Source: Aurantimonas sp. 22II-16-19i (GTDB taxonomy: Bacteria; Pseudomonadota; Alphaproteobacteria; Rhizobiales; Rhizobiaceae). From it: DNA of 58,732 nucleotides. The number at the start of each line of letters is the position of its first letter. Position 1 is the stretch's first letter. The DNA lies in assembly GCF_002088275.1 (NCBI RefSeq), contig NZ_AQQS01000037.1, positions 1 to 58,732 of the forward strand. The letters are read 5' to 3'. The notes under the pieces are model-generated. The model was not told the origin of the DNA, made no database searches, and saw only the letters and a list, made by a program, of their open reading frames with translations. Positions 16,925-24,279 of the stretch are shown in pieces. A program made the translations under genes and the position numbers.

Positions 16925-19510
16925 ATGCCGCGCGCCACCGAATACGATCTTTCAGTTCAGATCGAAGCGAAGATCGACCGCCTCGAGAAGCAGATGGCGA
17001 GGGCCGACAAGCTCGTCGATCGGCAGTTTCGTTCAATGGAACGCCGCGCAGAGACAGCCGCAGGCCGCTTTGAACGTTCTATGGCGAAGGCGGCGGCTGG
17101 AATGCAGTCGCGCCTTTCGGGGCTCGGCAAGGGCTTCCTAGTCGGCACGGCTGGCCTTCTCGGCGTTCAGTCGGCGAAGGAAATCGCTCAATACGCCGAT
17201 CAATATCGCGGCCTTCAGAACTCGGTTCGCGATGCCGGGCGTTCGGGCGCCGATCTCACCAAGACTTTCGGTGATCTCTTCAGGATTGCGCAGGATCAGG
17301 GCGCAGCGATCGGCTCGCTCGTCGGGCTCTATCGTGATGCCGCCGCAGCCGGCGACGTCCTGAACGCCACCGAAGCCGATCGGCTGAAGTTCGCGTCGGG
17401 CGTTGCCAATGCGCTCCGGATCGAGGGCAAAAGCGCGGTCGAAGCTGCCGGGCCGCTTCAACAGCTTGGCCAGCTTCTCGCCGCCGGCACCGTTCGCGCC
17501 GAAGAGTTCAATTCGGTCAATGAGGGCACCCGGCCGATCCTTCAGGCCGTCGCCGATGGCTTGGAAGAGGCAGGCGGCTCGATCGCGAAGCTCCGCAAGC
17601 TGGTGCTCGACGGCAAGGTTTCTTCGGAGGCGTTCTTCCGCGCCTTCCTCGCCGGATCGGACAAGCTCGCCGATCGCGCCGACAAGGCTGAAGGCCGCGT
17701 TGGGCAGTCGATGAACCGCATCGGCAATGCGATGATCCTTCTCGCCGGGCACATCGACGAGGTTTCCGGCGCCTCCGACAATGCCGCCGCTGGCCTGAAC
17801 GCCGTGGCAACGGTGATTGAGAAGCTGCCGGGCTTCATTGACGCGGCCGTGCAGGGGATGGGCGCGCTCACGAAATATCTGAGCGACCTCGGCAACTCGT
17901 CGGTGTTCAAGAAGCTGAATGAGCTTCTCGGCATCAACGAAATGACACCCGACGAGCTTCGCGCCTACGGCATCAATCCCACCAAGGAAACGGCCTCATC
18001 GACACCGGACGGCCGGATTGCGCATGCCTTCGACGTGACCGCAGGCACCGGCGTTCCCGAGGGTGTTGCTGCGGCGGGCAAGGCGGGCCGCGTGATCGGC
18101 GAAGGCGCGAAGGATGCCAAGGTCAGCCTGAAGGACTTCTCGACGGCCGTTGACGACGTGTCTGGCGATTTGGGCAAGGCAGCCGGCAAGGGCATGCTCG
18201 ACTTGATCGGCCTCGCAGAAGGCACCGATCGCGGACGCGGCTACAACGAAACGCTCGGCTACGGGAAGTTCACGGGCGGCGACAAGAACCTCGTATTCAT
18301 GACGCTCGATCAGATCGACGCGCTTCAGTCGAGCATGCTTCAGCATCCCGACAACACCTTCAACTCGTCGGCACTCGGCAGGTATCAGATCGTTCAGAAG
18401 ACGCTTCGCGGCCTTCGCGGCGAGCTTGGCCTGTCGGGCGACGAACTCTTCTCGCCGGAGCTTCAGGACCGTCTGGCAATGCAGCTTCTTCGTCGCCGGG
18501 GCGGCGATGTCGCCGGCTTGCGCAGCGAATGGCAGGGGCTTCGCAAGGTCGATCCGACGATCATTTCGAAGGCATACAACTCCGAAACGTTTTCGATGCC
18601 GGCGATCGATCCCGGCTATGCCGCACAGCAGCAGGCATCAATCGACCGGCTCAAAGAGCAGCGCGAGGCCTATCAGCAGATCGTCGATGGCTCGCGCGAG
18701 TTCACGATTGCGCAGCAGCAGGAAATGGCGGCGCTCGGCATGTCGTCGCAGGCCGCAGCGAAAGCGCGATATGAAACCGAAATGCTCAATCAGGCCCGAC
18801 GCGCCGGGATTGAGTTGACGCCTGAACAGCGAAGCCGGATCAGCGATCTTGCGTCCGGCATGGCCGAGGTTGAGGAGAAGACGAAAAAGGCGACGAAATC
18901 ACAGGAGGAGATGAAGACCGCACAGGAGTTCCTGAAGAACGGCATTGCCAGTTCGTTGACGGGCATCCTGATGGGCACCGAAACCGTTGAACAGGCGCTT
19001 CAGCGGCTTTTGGCGAGCCTTGCAGAGGCCGCTCTTCAAGCCGCCCTTCTCGGTCAAGGCCCGCTGGCGGGTCTTTTCGGCGGCGCTGGCGGCGGCATCC
19101 TTGGTGCGATCTTCGGCTTCGCCGATGGCGGCATCGCCGCGAATGGAAAGCCGCAGGCGCTTCCTCGCTTTGCCAAAGGTGGCGTTTCACGATCCGCAGC
19201 CATCTTCGGCGAGGCCGGCCCTGAAGCGGCCGTGCCGCTTCCCGATGGCCGTCGCATTCCCGTCGATCTCCGCACACCGAATGTCGGGCACACCGGCGCG
19301 GTGACGAACACGAACGTCTCGACGGTCAATATCGCCCCGGCGATCTCGATCAAGATCGACGGGCGCGGCAATGACGAGAAGACAAACGCGGCGATGGCAA
19401 AGCAGACGGCCGCAGCCGTCGAGAACTCTGTGAGGTCGATTGTTCAGAGCGAGTTGCGTTCGGCGATGCGACCGGGCGGTATCGGCTTCAACTCAGGCTT
19501 CGGAAGATAA
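16925..19510 (+). CDS. Tape measure protein with embedded lysozyme-like domain
   Basis: 861 residues from the ATG at 16925, which has AAGGA 4 bp upstream. The N-terminus is a long coiled coil, followed by the TP901-type tape core (SGADLTKTFGDLFRIAQDQG, then EFNSVNEGTRPILQAVADGL). At about residues 435-545 lies a muramidase-like domain: LIGLAEGTDRGRGYNETLGY, MTLDQIDALQSSMLQHPDN and SSALGRYQIVQKTLRGL. The C-terminus has hydrophobic helices and ends with the usual AIFGEAGPEAAVPLPDGR. The protein sets tail length and, through the embedded enzyme, can open the cell wall during DNA entry. It is the last morphogenesis gene. Confidence 0.92.
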   Translation: MPRATEYDLSVQIEAKIDRLEKQMARADKLVDRQFRSMERRAETAAGRFERSMAKAAAGMQSRLSGLGKGFLVGTAGLLGVQSAKEIAQYADQYRGLQNSVRDAGRSGADLTKTFGDLFRIAQDQGAAIGSLVGLYRDAAAAGDVLNATEADRLKFASGVANALRIEGKSAVEAAGPLQQLGQLLAAGTVRAEEFNSVNEGTRPILQAVADGLEEAGGSIAKLRKLVLDGKVSSEAFFRAFLAGSDKLADRADKAEGRVGQSMNRIGNAMILLAGHIDEVSGASDNAAAGLNAVATVIEKLPGFIDAAVQGMGALTKYLSDLGNSSVFKKLNELLGINEMTPDELRAYGINPTKETASSTPDGRIAHAFDVTAGTGVPEGVAAAGKAGRVIGEGAKDAKVSLKDFSTAVDDVSGDLGKAAGKGMLDLIGLAEGTDRGRGYNETLGYGKFTGGDKNLVFMTLDQIDALQSSMLQHPDNTFNSSALGRYQIVQKTLRGLRGELGLSGDELFSPELQDRLAMQLLRRRGGDVAGLRSEWQGLRKVDPTIISKAYNSETFSMPAIDPGYAAQQQASIDRLKEQREAYQQIVDGSREFTIAQQQEMAALGMSSQAAAKARYETEMLNQARRAGIELTPEQRSRISDLASGMAEVEEKTKKATKSQEEMKTAQEFLKNGIASSLTGILMGTETVEQALQRLLASLAEAALQAALLGQGPLAGLFGGAGGGILGAIFGFADGGIAANGKPQALPRFAKGGVSRSAAIFGEAGPEAAVPLPDGRRIPVDLRTPNVGHTGAVTNTNVSTVNIAPAISIKIDGRGNDEKTNAAMAKQTAAAVENSVRSIVQSELRSAMRPGGIGFNSGFGR

Positions 19511-19511
19511 A

Positions 19512-19549
19512 AAAGGCGCACCGGCAGAGAACAGGACCGGCGCGCCTTT
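19512..19549 (+). terminator. Terminator at the end of the late operon
   Basis: A 13-bp stem with one mismatch (AAAGGCGCACCGG at 19512-19524, CCGGCGCGCCTTT at 19537-19549) starts 2 bp after the tape measure stop. A-rich and T-rich ends on the two sides make it bidirectional. It marks the 3' end of the morphogenesis transcript. Confidence 0.75.
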
Positions 19550-19653
19550 ACAGAGACCGGATAAACTGCCGAGAAGGAGTATCGGCAGCGCATCCACCCT
19601 CTCTTATATGGCGGTCGCGCCGGAATGCAGAAAATAATCTTGCGAAACACGGA

Positions 19654-19682
19654 TTTTCTTCGCGTCGGGTCGATGCTATAAT
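19654..19682 (+). promoter_or_regulatory. Candidate sigma-70 promoter
   Basis: A perfect -10 box TATAAT at 19677-19682 lies 17 bp after a weak -35 TTTTCT (19654-19659). Just downstream come GAGAGG and an ATG at 19702, immediately followed by a hairpin (CCGGCCCGA at 19705-19713, TCGGGCCGG at 19725-19733). A 117-codon frame follows but resembles no protein I know. The transcript may be a structured RNA rather than an mRNA. Confidence 0.4.
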
Positions 19683-20441
19683 CGTTGCACACAGAGAGGT
19701 CATGCCGGCCCGAGCTTTGTCAGTTCGGGCCGGACTATATCGACCTCGTTTCAAAGGGTGGGCGGAATACGAGACCGCCCCCATCAGGCCAGTCGAAGCC
19801 GCCCGGAAGATCGGTAGTGATCGCTCCCCGATGGAGAACATCGGACGCCCACTCCGGTTTGTGCCGAAGGTGCGCCCGCGCGCGACCTTGAAAGACAATC
19901 ACAAAAAGACGACGCTCTGCGAACGCCTCAGAGGAGGCACTGCAACGTCGGTCACGCATCGGTCGCGGTTTAGGGCCGGGCGTGAAGTGCTGCGGCTACG
20001 GCCGTGGCGACCGGGATGGCTGAAAGGCCGGGTTTCGGAAGTGATGACGCGGTAATGGTCCCCGCCGCGTCGGCTCGACAAGCCAAACTTCTACATCGAA
20101 CTGTCATACGCAGGATGAACCCCTTAGAAGGACGATGGCAGGCTTTTGGCCTTGCTTCCTTCTAGGGGGAAAGAACTATCTCCGCAGGAATGACACACTT
20201 ACACGACCGACAAATCATGTTGAGCAGTTTTGTAGACAAGCAGAAAAAATCGACAGGCGAGCGCAGCGAGCCTTCCGAGCGAAGCGAGGTGCTAGACCAC
20301 GCCTAATGAGCTGCGAAACAATTAGATAGGTCATTAATGATCTATACTTTGATTATTTGAGGCGATACTGAATTTCTTGCTAGACGACGCCTGACATTTG
20401 AATCATAGACGCCCTCGCAATTTCCAAAGCGAGGGGAATCC
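19683..20441. other. Structured non-coding region of the element
   Basis: No recognisable gene. It holds the hairpin at 19705-19733; a long imperfect hairpin at 20120-20169 (outer stem CCCCTTAGAAGGA with TCCTTCTAGGGGG, inner stem GCAGGC with GCCTTGC, loop TTTTG); two similar blocks CGAGCGCAGCGAG (about 20259-20271) and CGAGCGAAGCGAG (20276-20288); and an imperfect 17-bp direct repeat TGCTAGACCACGCCTAA (20290-20306) / TGCTAGACGACGCCTGA (20380-20396). Such clustering suggests regulatory RNA, operator sites or an origin, but none is proven. Confidence 0.5.
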
Positions 20442-20621
20442 ATGGAAATCACACTGTCCCGGCCCGAATTCTGGACCATCGTCGAGAAGCTCGTCGAGGC
20501 CGCAGCGGCTGTCTGCCCGATCACCGGCGCACCGGATGCGAGGAACGCCGTCGCGGTCGTCCTGGCTGGCTTCGCCGGCATCTCGGTCGCGGCCGAAGAG
20601 GGAGAGGGAGACGCGGCGTGA
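20442..20621 (+). CDS. Small hypothetical protein, first of a three-gene coupled set
   Basis: 59 residues. GCGAGGGGA lies 5-10 bp before the ATG. The protein has a helical N-half (SRPEFWTIVEKLVEAAAAV), a CPITGAPDARN turn and a mildly hydrophobic NAVAVVLAGFAGISVAA helix before an acidic end. I do not recognise it. Its stop overlaps the GTG of the next frame, which supports real translation. Confidence 0.5.
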   Translation: MEITLSRPEFWTIVEKLVEAAAAVCPITGAPDARNAVAVVLAGFAGISVAAEEGEGDAA

Positions 20622-20752
20622 TTGCTGCCGGCGCCTATGGGCAAATTTCTGCCGGAGGAATTTTCTGCATTCGGACCAACGATGCCTATACCGACAAATA
20701 CACGAGGGAAGCACCATCCGGACTCGTGACAAAAAGTGGAGAACCAGAATGA
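20618..20752 (+). CDS. Very small hypothetical protein, second of the coupled set
   Basis: 44 residues from a GTG that overlaps the previous stop, with GGGAG about 6 bp upstream, and ending in an ATGA overlap with the next gene. The sequence (AAGAYGQISAGGIFCIRTND and on) is like nothing I know. Its only support is the double overlap and ribosome site. Confidence 0.4.
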   Translation: MIAAGAYGQISAGGIFCIRTNDAYTDKYTREAPSGLVTKSGEPE

Positions 20753-21159
20753 GTAAGAGGACAGCCGCAGCAGCGGCACGCCACGAGGCAGAAACGAATG
20801 GCGAGGGCTTCGAAGTCCTCGTGACCTTTCCAGATGCTGACGGGACGGTGTCCCCGGCGGTCGAGAGCGCGATGCGGACGATTGGAGCGAACGCCGCGCT
20901 CGAAGCAGTCAATAGTTTCATCAATGATTTGACGGTCGTCGAGATCGAAGTCGATGGCGCATCGGTTGTCGGTGACTTCGTCGCGTATCAGACCGACGAG
21001 GGCCGTCAGCTGGCGGTCTTTTACAAAGATCAGACGAAGATCGTTCCCATTGGCGAGGGCCCGACCGGGGAAGCGCCCGGCGAGGTTCTTCGGGAATTGG
21101 TGAAGGCCACTGAGGCAATGAGTGGCGCGGACTTTGTCGCGCCTCCTAGCGGTTCGTGA
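20749..21159 (+). CDS. Hypothetical protein, third of the coupled set
   Basis: 136 residues with GGAG before the ATG. The start is basic (SKRTAAAAARHEAE), followed by an alternating hydrophobic FEVLVTFPDADGTVSPAVESAM segment, a helix (NAALEAVNSFINDLTVVEIEV), and a strand-rich part with VVGDFVAYQTDEGRQLAVFY. It looks like a small soluble alpha-beta protein. No family comes to mind. It ends about 90 bp before tandem hairpins, so the three frames form one short transcription unit. Confidence 0.6.
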   Translation: MSKRTAAAAARHEAETNGEGFEVLVTFPDADGTVSPAVESAMRTIGANAALEAVNSFINDLTVVEIEVDGASVVGDFVAYQTDEGRQLAVFYKDQTKIVPIGEGPTGEAPGEVLRELVKATEAMSGADFVAPPSGS

Positions 21160-21246
21160 CCACGGTCCGCCAGCGACCTCATCGCGGCATCGACCTATGG
21201 CATGAGAGACGCTTTATCTTTTGAGAAAAACTTGATAACGGAAGAA

Positions 21247-21295
21247 CCAGCGCGGCACATATGCCGCGCTGGCTAGCCCCTTTTGGAAGGGGGCT
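21247..21295 (+). terminator. Tandem hairpins after the three small genes
   Basis: A perfect 11-bp stem (CCAGCGCGGCA / TGCCGCGCTGG, loop CATA) at 21247-21272 is followed by a second hairpin AGCCCC...GGGGCT at 21275-21295. A run of four T falls between the arms of the second. A terminator is the simplest reading. Confidence 0.55.
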
Positions 21296-21442
21296 GACAG
21301 ACCGCCCTTGTGGAAGGGAAGATCTATCGTTCTGGTGTTCGGATGCCGTGGCTGGAACCGGTGGCGTCCGAACGACCCATATATAGACAATGCCGCAGAT
21401 GACGCGAAGCTTAATATCCGTGATTTTGCCGGATCTGGTGAG

Positions 21443-21548
21443 TTATCAACGCAATTCACCGCTTCTTCCTGTGGATATCGCTGTGGATAATTCGGGCGCT
21501 TGTTAGCAATTACAGCTGTTTAGGGTGGGCCTGATCGGGTTATGCACA
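21443..21548. promoter_or_regulatory. DnaA-box cluster, possible origin-like region
   Basis: Two exact DnaA boxes, TGTGGATAA (21482-21490, reverse of TTATCCACA) and TTATGCACA (21540-21548), lie close to a one-mismatch copy TGTGGATAT (21470-21478) and a two-mismatch copy TTATCAACG (21443-21451). Four sites within 106 bp is more than expected by chance in GC-rich DNA. The flanks at 21379-21425 are locally AT-rich. There is no initiator gene in the element, so any replication here would use host DnaA. Confidence 0.45.
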
Positions 21549-21869
21549 GCCTGTGATTTGCGGGGATAACCCCCAGAGGCGGCTGCGATAGCCGCCGCAT
21601 GGGCTTTCTCGCTACCTCGCCCTCGGCGTTCTCCAAAACGCGCTCACGAATCGTCATTGCGCTTGTTGAGGCATGGGGCGCGCCTAGAGCTTGCTGGCGG
21701 TCGCTGGCGATGATGTTGCGCCCTGCGGAGTCAGCATATTCATCCTTCAATGCATATCGGGAAGCACCTATGGCGCTGCCTGCCAAAACCCATGGCGAAA
21801 GTCGCGATAATGCGATAACGTTGCGTTAAAAAGAGCGTGTATAATCCGAGCCGAATTGGGTCTTAATGA
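21549..21869. other. Intergenic stretch before the AT-rich membrane-anchored gene
   Basis: Short open frames exist on both strands but none has a good ribosome site and family-like sequence, so none is called. A perfect -10 hexamer TATAAT at 21840-21845, 30 bp before the next gene, may drive it; no good -35 is visible. Confidence 0.35.
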
Positions 21870-22523
21870 ATGGTCCATCTGGATATTCTTCTCAAAATCA
21901 TACAGATTGCATTCTACGTCGTTGCTGCTGTTATAGCTATCATGACGTATATTAAAGCTAAGAACGGACTTCTTAATGCCGTTAATACAGAATATCAGAA
22001 GCGCGTTATTGAAAGGCTCTCCAACATTTCTGAAGAGCTTTTCGCCGAATTTGATATAGCCTCAGAGGATTCGTGGGCAAACGATAACATTGCGGATATA
22101 ATATTTTCCAGCGTGAACGAAGAGGCTCTTCGAAACAAGCATGAAATAATTACGAACAAAATGACGATTTCTGGATATCAGATTCCTCAAAAATTCTTAA
22201 ATATGCGATCACAGATCACCCGTTTTGAGTTTGACCCGTTCATACCAGACCCGATTCGATCAATGATCTTGGAATATCTGAACTCTCGACTAGGGGCTTT
22301 ATCTAAATCATGCCACATCGCATTTGAATTGTATGAAAAAGGATTATCGGAAGGAAATTACTGGGACGATCTAGATGGCAACAAGCATTGGTTACATAAT
22401 AAAATTATGGATTCTCTTAGAAAAGAAGGATTCGGGATCGACGACAGCCAAGCAAAAGTGAATGAGATTCGCAAAGCGATCCAAAATTATTTCAATAGTT
22501 TTGATACTATTAGCAGAACGTAG
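21870..22523 (+). CDS. Membrane-anchored hypothetical protein, AT-rich cargo gene
   Basis: 217 residues. A single N-terminal membrane helix (LLKIIQIAFYVVAAVIAIMTYI, about 6-28) is followed by a soluble helical domain with no motif I recognise. Base composition is visibly AT-rich compared with host and phage genes, like the gene beside int. It is the last gene before the right attachment site, a classic position for lysogeny-expressed cargo. A one-helix anchor with a cytoplasmic domain fits some abortive-infection or exclusion proteins, but this is only a guess from layout. Confidence 0.6.
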   Translation: MVHLDILLKIIQIAFYVVAAVIAIMTYIKAKNGLLNAVNTEYQKRVIERLSNISEELFAEFDIASEDSWANDNIADIIFSSVNEEALRNKHEIITNKMTISGYQIPQKFLNMRSQITRFEFDPFIPDPIRSMILEYLNSRLGALSKSCHIAFELYEKGLSEGNYWDDLDGNKHWLHNKIMDSLRKEGFGIDDSQAKVNEIRKAIQNYFNSFDTISRT

Positions 22524-22844
22524 CGCCGTCACCTACTACGATGAGGCTCTCAATGCCAAACAGTGACAACGGAGCCCTGTCAGACCTATAGCTAGAGATT
22601 TTGACTAGACATCGAGCGTCAGAAAGCGCTCTGATTCTCCCAACTCCGATATCGCTACATAGGCTGCAACGCGGAAAAGGCGTCGCTCCAGACGTTGACT
22701 CTACCCGATGACCGATCCGGCTTCATCATCGTCGAGCGCCTGCCGCCGCTCTGACTTGTCCACAGATCGACAAACCCCAGAACTGCTACACTTGTAGCAG
22801 CAGGCTATTTCGTAAGTGGTTGATTTTTCAGAATAAAATTAGGC
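22524..22844. other. Right-end non-coding segment with arm-type sites
   Basis: No gene. A copy of TGCTACACTT at 22784-22793 is followed by its inverted form (TGTAGCA, 22793-22799), making the hairpin CTGCTACA-CT-TGTAGCAG at 22783-22800. This matches the doubled TGCTACACTG at the left end and is the likely second integrase arm site. A DnaA-like TTGTCCACA also occurs at 22757-22765. Confidence 0.5.
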
Positions 22845-22861
22845 TGGCTGGGGAACCTGGA
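22845..22861. repeat. attR core, 17-bp direct repeat within tRNA-Gln
   Basis: Same 17 bases as 4191-4207 (TGGCTGGGGAACCTGGA). The identity begins exactly at the encoded CCA end of the tRNA and runs into the T arm. Confidence 0.88.
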
Positions 22862-22918
22862 TTCGAACCAGGACTAACGGAGTCAGAGTCCGTGGGTCTA
22901 CCGTTAACCTATTCCCCA
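22845..22918 (-). tRNA. tRNA-Gln (CUG), integration target
   Basis: On the minus strand the cloverleaf is complete: acceptor TGGGGAA paired with TTCCCCA, anticodon arm ACGGA-CTCTGAC-TCCGT with anticodon CTG, T arm with GGTTCGAATCC, discriminator G and an encoded CCA. Its 3' end faces the element. The last 17 bases of the gene (22845-22861) equal the left core at 4191-4207, so the element supplies the 3' end that keeps the tRNA whole. Confidence 0.95.
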
Positions 22919-23249
22919 ACGGGCGCCCTCGGGCGCCGTGTCCGGCCAAGCCTCGGATACCGGACCATGAGGCCGATAAGTCACGATGCTGGCGCCGAAC
23001 GTGCCGTGCGGCTCTGACTGCCGCCGACCGGGCGTGATATAACGGGGTCGCGCGGCGATGTGAACCCTTCGCGACGGGTTTTTTTTGGAAGCCTCCCCGC
23101 ATCCTGGAGACTCACCGCCGGTCGCACCAATGGCGCGGAGGCCGGTGGCGGGGAAAGGTCCGTCCGGCCTCTCCGATGCGGCGCCGGCAATTGACCTTGC
23201 CGGTCCGCCCGGTTCTATCTTCTCGAAAGCGGACGGCGGAGCGGCCCCA
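22919..23249. other. Intergenic region between tRNA-Gln and EamA gene
   Basis: GGGCGCCCTCGGGCGCC at 22920-22936 forms a hairpin just upstream of the tRNA. At 23063-23086 a short stem AACCC/GGGTT is followed by a run of eight T, a weak terminator on the plus strand with no obvious gene to terminate. An open frame continues upstream of the EamA start but is Pro/Gly-rich and not membrane-like. Confidence 0.35.
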
Positions 23250-24212
23250 ATGTTGCGTAGCTTATGGCCGACGAGCCTCGCGATGATCGCCTTTGCCGGC
23301 AATTCGCTTCTGGCGCGGCTGGCGCTGGCGGACGGCGCGATCGATGCCGCGAGCTTCACGGGCCTGCGATTGCTCTCCGGTGCCGCGGTGCTGGCGGTCA
23401 TCGTCTTCGCGCCTTGGGGCCCCACGCGATGGAGGCGAGATCAGCGAAGCGGCGACGCGGCGGCGAGCGCCCCGCGCAGAAGGCTCGAGGGCAGCCTGGT
23501 CGCGACCCTGGCGCTCACGGCCTATGCGCTGTTCTTCTCCCTCGCCTATCTGCGGCTCGGCGCCGCGGTCGGGGCGCTGATTCTCTTTGCCTCCGTCCAG
23601 GCGACGATGATCGCCACCGGTCTTGCCCGCGGCGAGCGTCCCAGCGTCGGGGAGGCGGCAGGCTTGGCGCTCGCCTTCGGCGCCTTCCTCTGGTGGCTCG
23701 CACCGGGGCTGACGCGGCCCGATCCCCTGGGGCTGTCGATGATGGTCGCCTCGGGCATCGCCTGGGGCGTCTATTCGCTGAAGGGCCGCGGCGCCCGCGA
23801 TCCCGTCGCCGCGACGGCGGGCAATTTCATCTTTGCCGTCCCCCTCGCCTTGCCGCTGCTGGCCGTCTCGGTGCTGGGCTTGCCCGGGCTGGGGCTATCA
23901 GCGCAGGGCCTCTCGGGGCCTGGCGGCCCGGCCCATGTCGGGTCGCCCCTCATCGGCACGATCACCCTCGAAGGCGCCTTCATCGCCTGCCTCTCCGGCG
24001 CCGTCACCTCGGCCCTCGGCTACATCCTGTGGTACCGGGCGCTGGCCGGCCTTACGGCGCTCGCCGCGGCGATCGTCCAGCTGTCCGTGCCGGTGATCGC
24101 CGCCATCGGCGCGGTGCTGTTCCTGGGCGAGCCGCTGACGGCCCGCTTCGCCCTCGCCGGCAGCCTCGTCATCCTCGGCATCGGCTTTGCCCTCGTGTCG
24201 AAGCAGCGGTGA
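23250..24212 (+). CDS. DMT superfamily (EamA) transporter
   Basis: 320 residues from the ATG at 23250; the open frame extends 165 bp upstream but that part lacks helices. About ten hydrophobic helices are arranged as two EamA repeats, with the second repeat visible as WGVYSLKGRGARDP then GYILWYRALAGLTALAAAIVQLSVPVIAAI and FLGEPLT. These are the usual DMT exporter motifs, probably for a metabolite or amino acid in the inner membrane. A Gly/Pro-rich loop near residue 220 is longer than usual. Confidence 0.85.
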   Translation: MLRSLWPTSLAMIAFAGNSLLARLALADGAIDAASFTGLRLLSGAAVLAVIVFAPWGPTRWRRDQRSGDAAASAPRRRLEGSLVATLALTAYALFFSLAYLRLGAAVGALILFASVQATMIATGLARGERPSVGEAAGLALAFGAFLWWLAPGLTRPDPLGLSMMVASGIAWGVYSLKGRGARDPVAATAGNFIFAVPLALPLLAVSVLGLPGLGLSAQGLSGPGGPAHVGSPLIGTITLEGAFIACLSGAVTSALGYILWYRALAGLTALAAAIVQLSVPVIAAIGAVLFLGEPLTARFALAGSLVILGIGFALVSKQR

Positions 24213-24279
24213 CCGTCATCCCGCGATTTCGGCGCTTCCCGCGCTGGCGCATCGTCGGTGCCGCTCCTACTTCATCCCG

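Larger units (their letters stand above)
4191..22861. mobile_element. Integrated phage-like element (prophage or satellite) in tRNA-Gln
   Basis: The element is bounded by identical 17-bp copies of TGGCTGGGGAACCTGGA. The right copy is the 3' end of an intact tRNA-Gln gene and the left copy is the displaced old 3' end, the usual result of integration into a tRNA gene. The integrase starts 107 bp inside the left copy. The cargo is a morphogenesis set of about 16 genes with intact, mostly overlapping frames, plus AT-rich accessory genes near both ends. No repressor, replication gene, holin, dedicated endolysin or receptor-binding protein was found. Gene order is unlike that of a standard siphophage, because terminase follows the neck genes. 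Confidence 0.88.

Noticed and set aside
19702-20055. 117-codon plus-strand frame after the TATAAT promoter
   Set aside because: It has GAGAGG near its ATG, but the start is inside a strong hairpin and the protein is Arg-rich and unlike any family; listed only as part of the non-coding region.
20259-20289. CGAGCG-AGCGAG blocks as a CRISPR-like array
   Set aside because: Only two imperfect copies with a few bases between; no spacers and no cas genes.
21520-21829. Small overlapping frames on both strands in the right part of the element
   Set aside because: Neither has a good start and ribosome site; similarity to phage proteins could not be seen.
4191-22861. Gene transfer agent as the identity of the element
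   Set aside because: An integrase and clear attachment sites in a tRNA gene point to a mobile element, while GTAs are fixed in the chromosome and have a different gene order.
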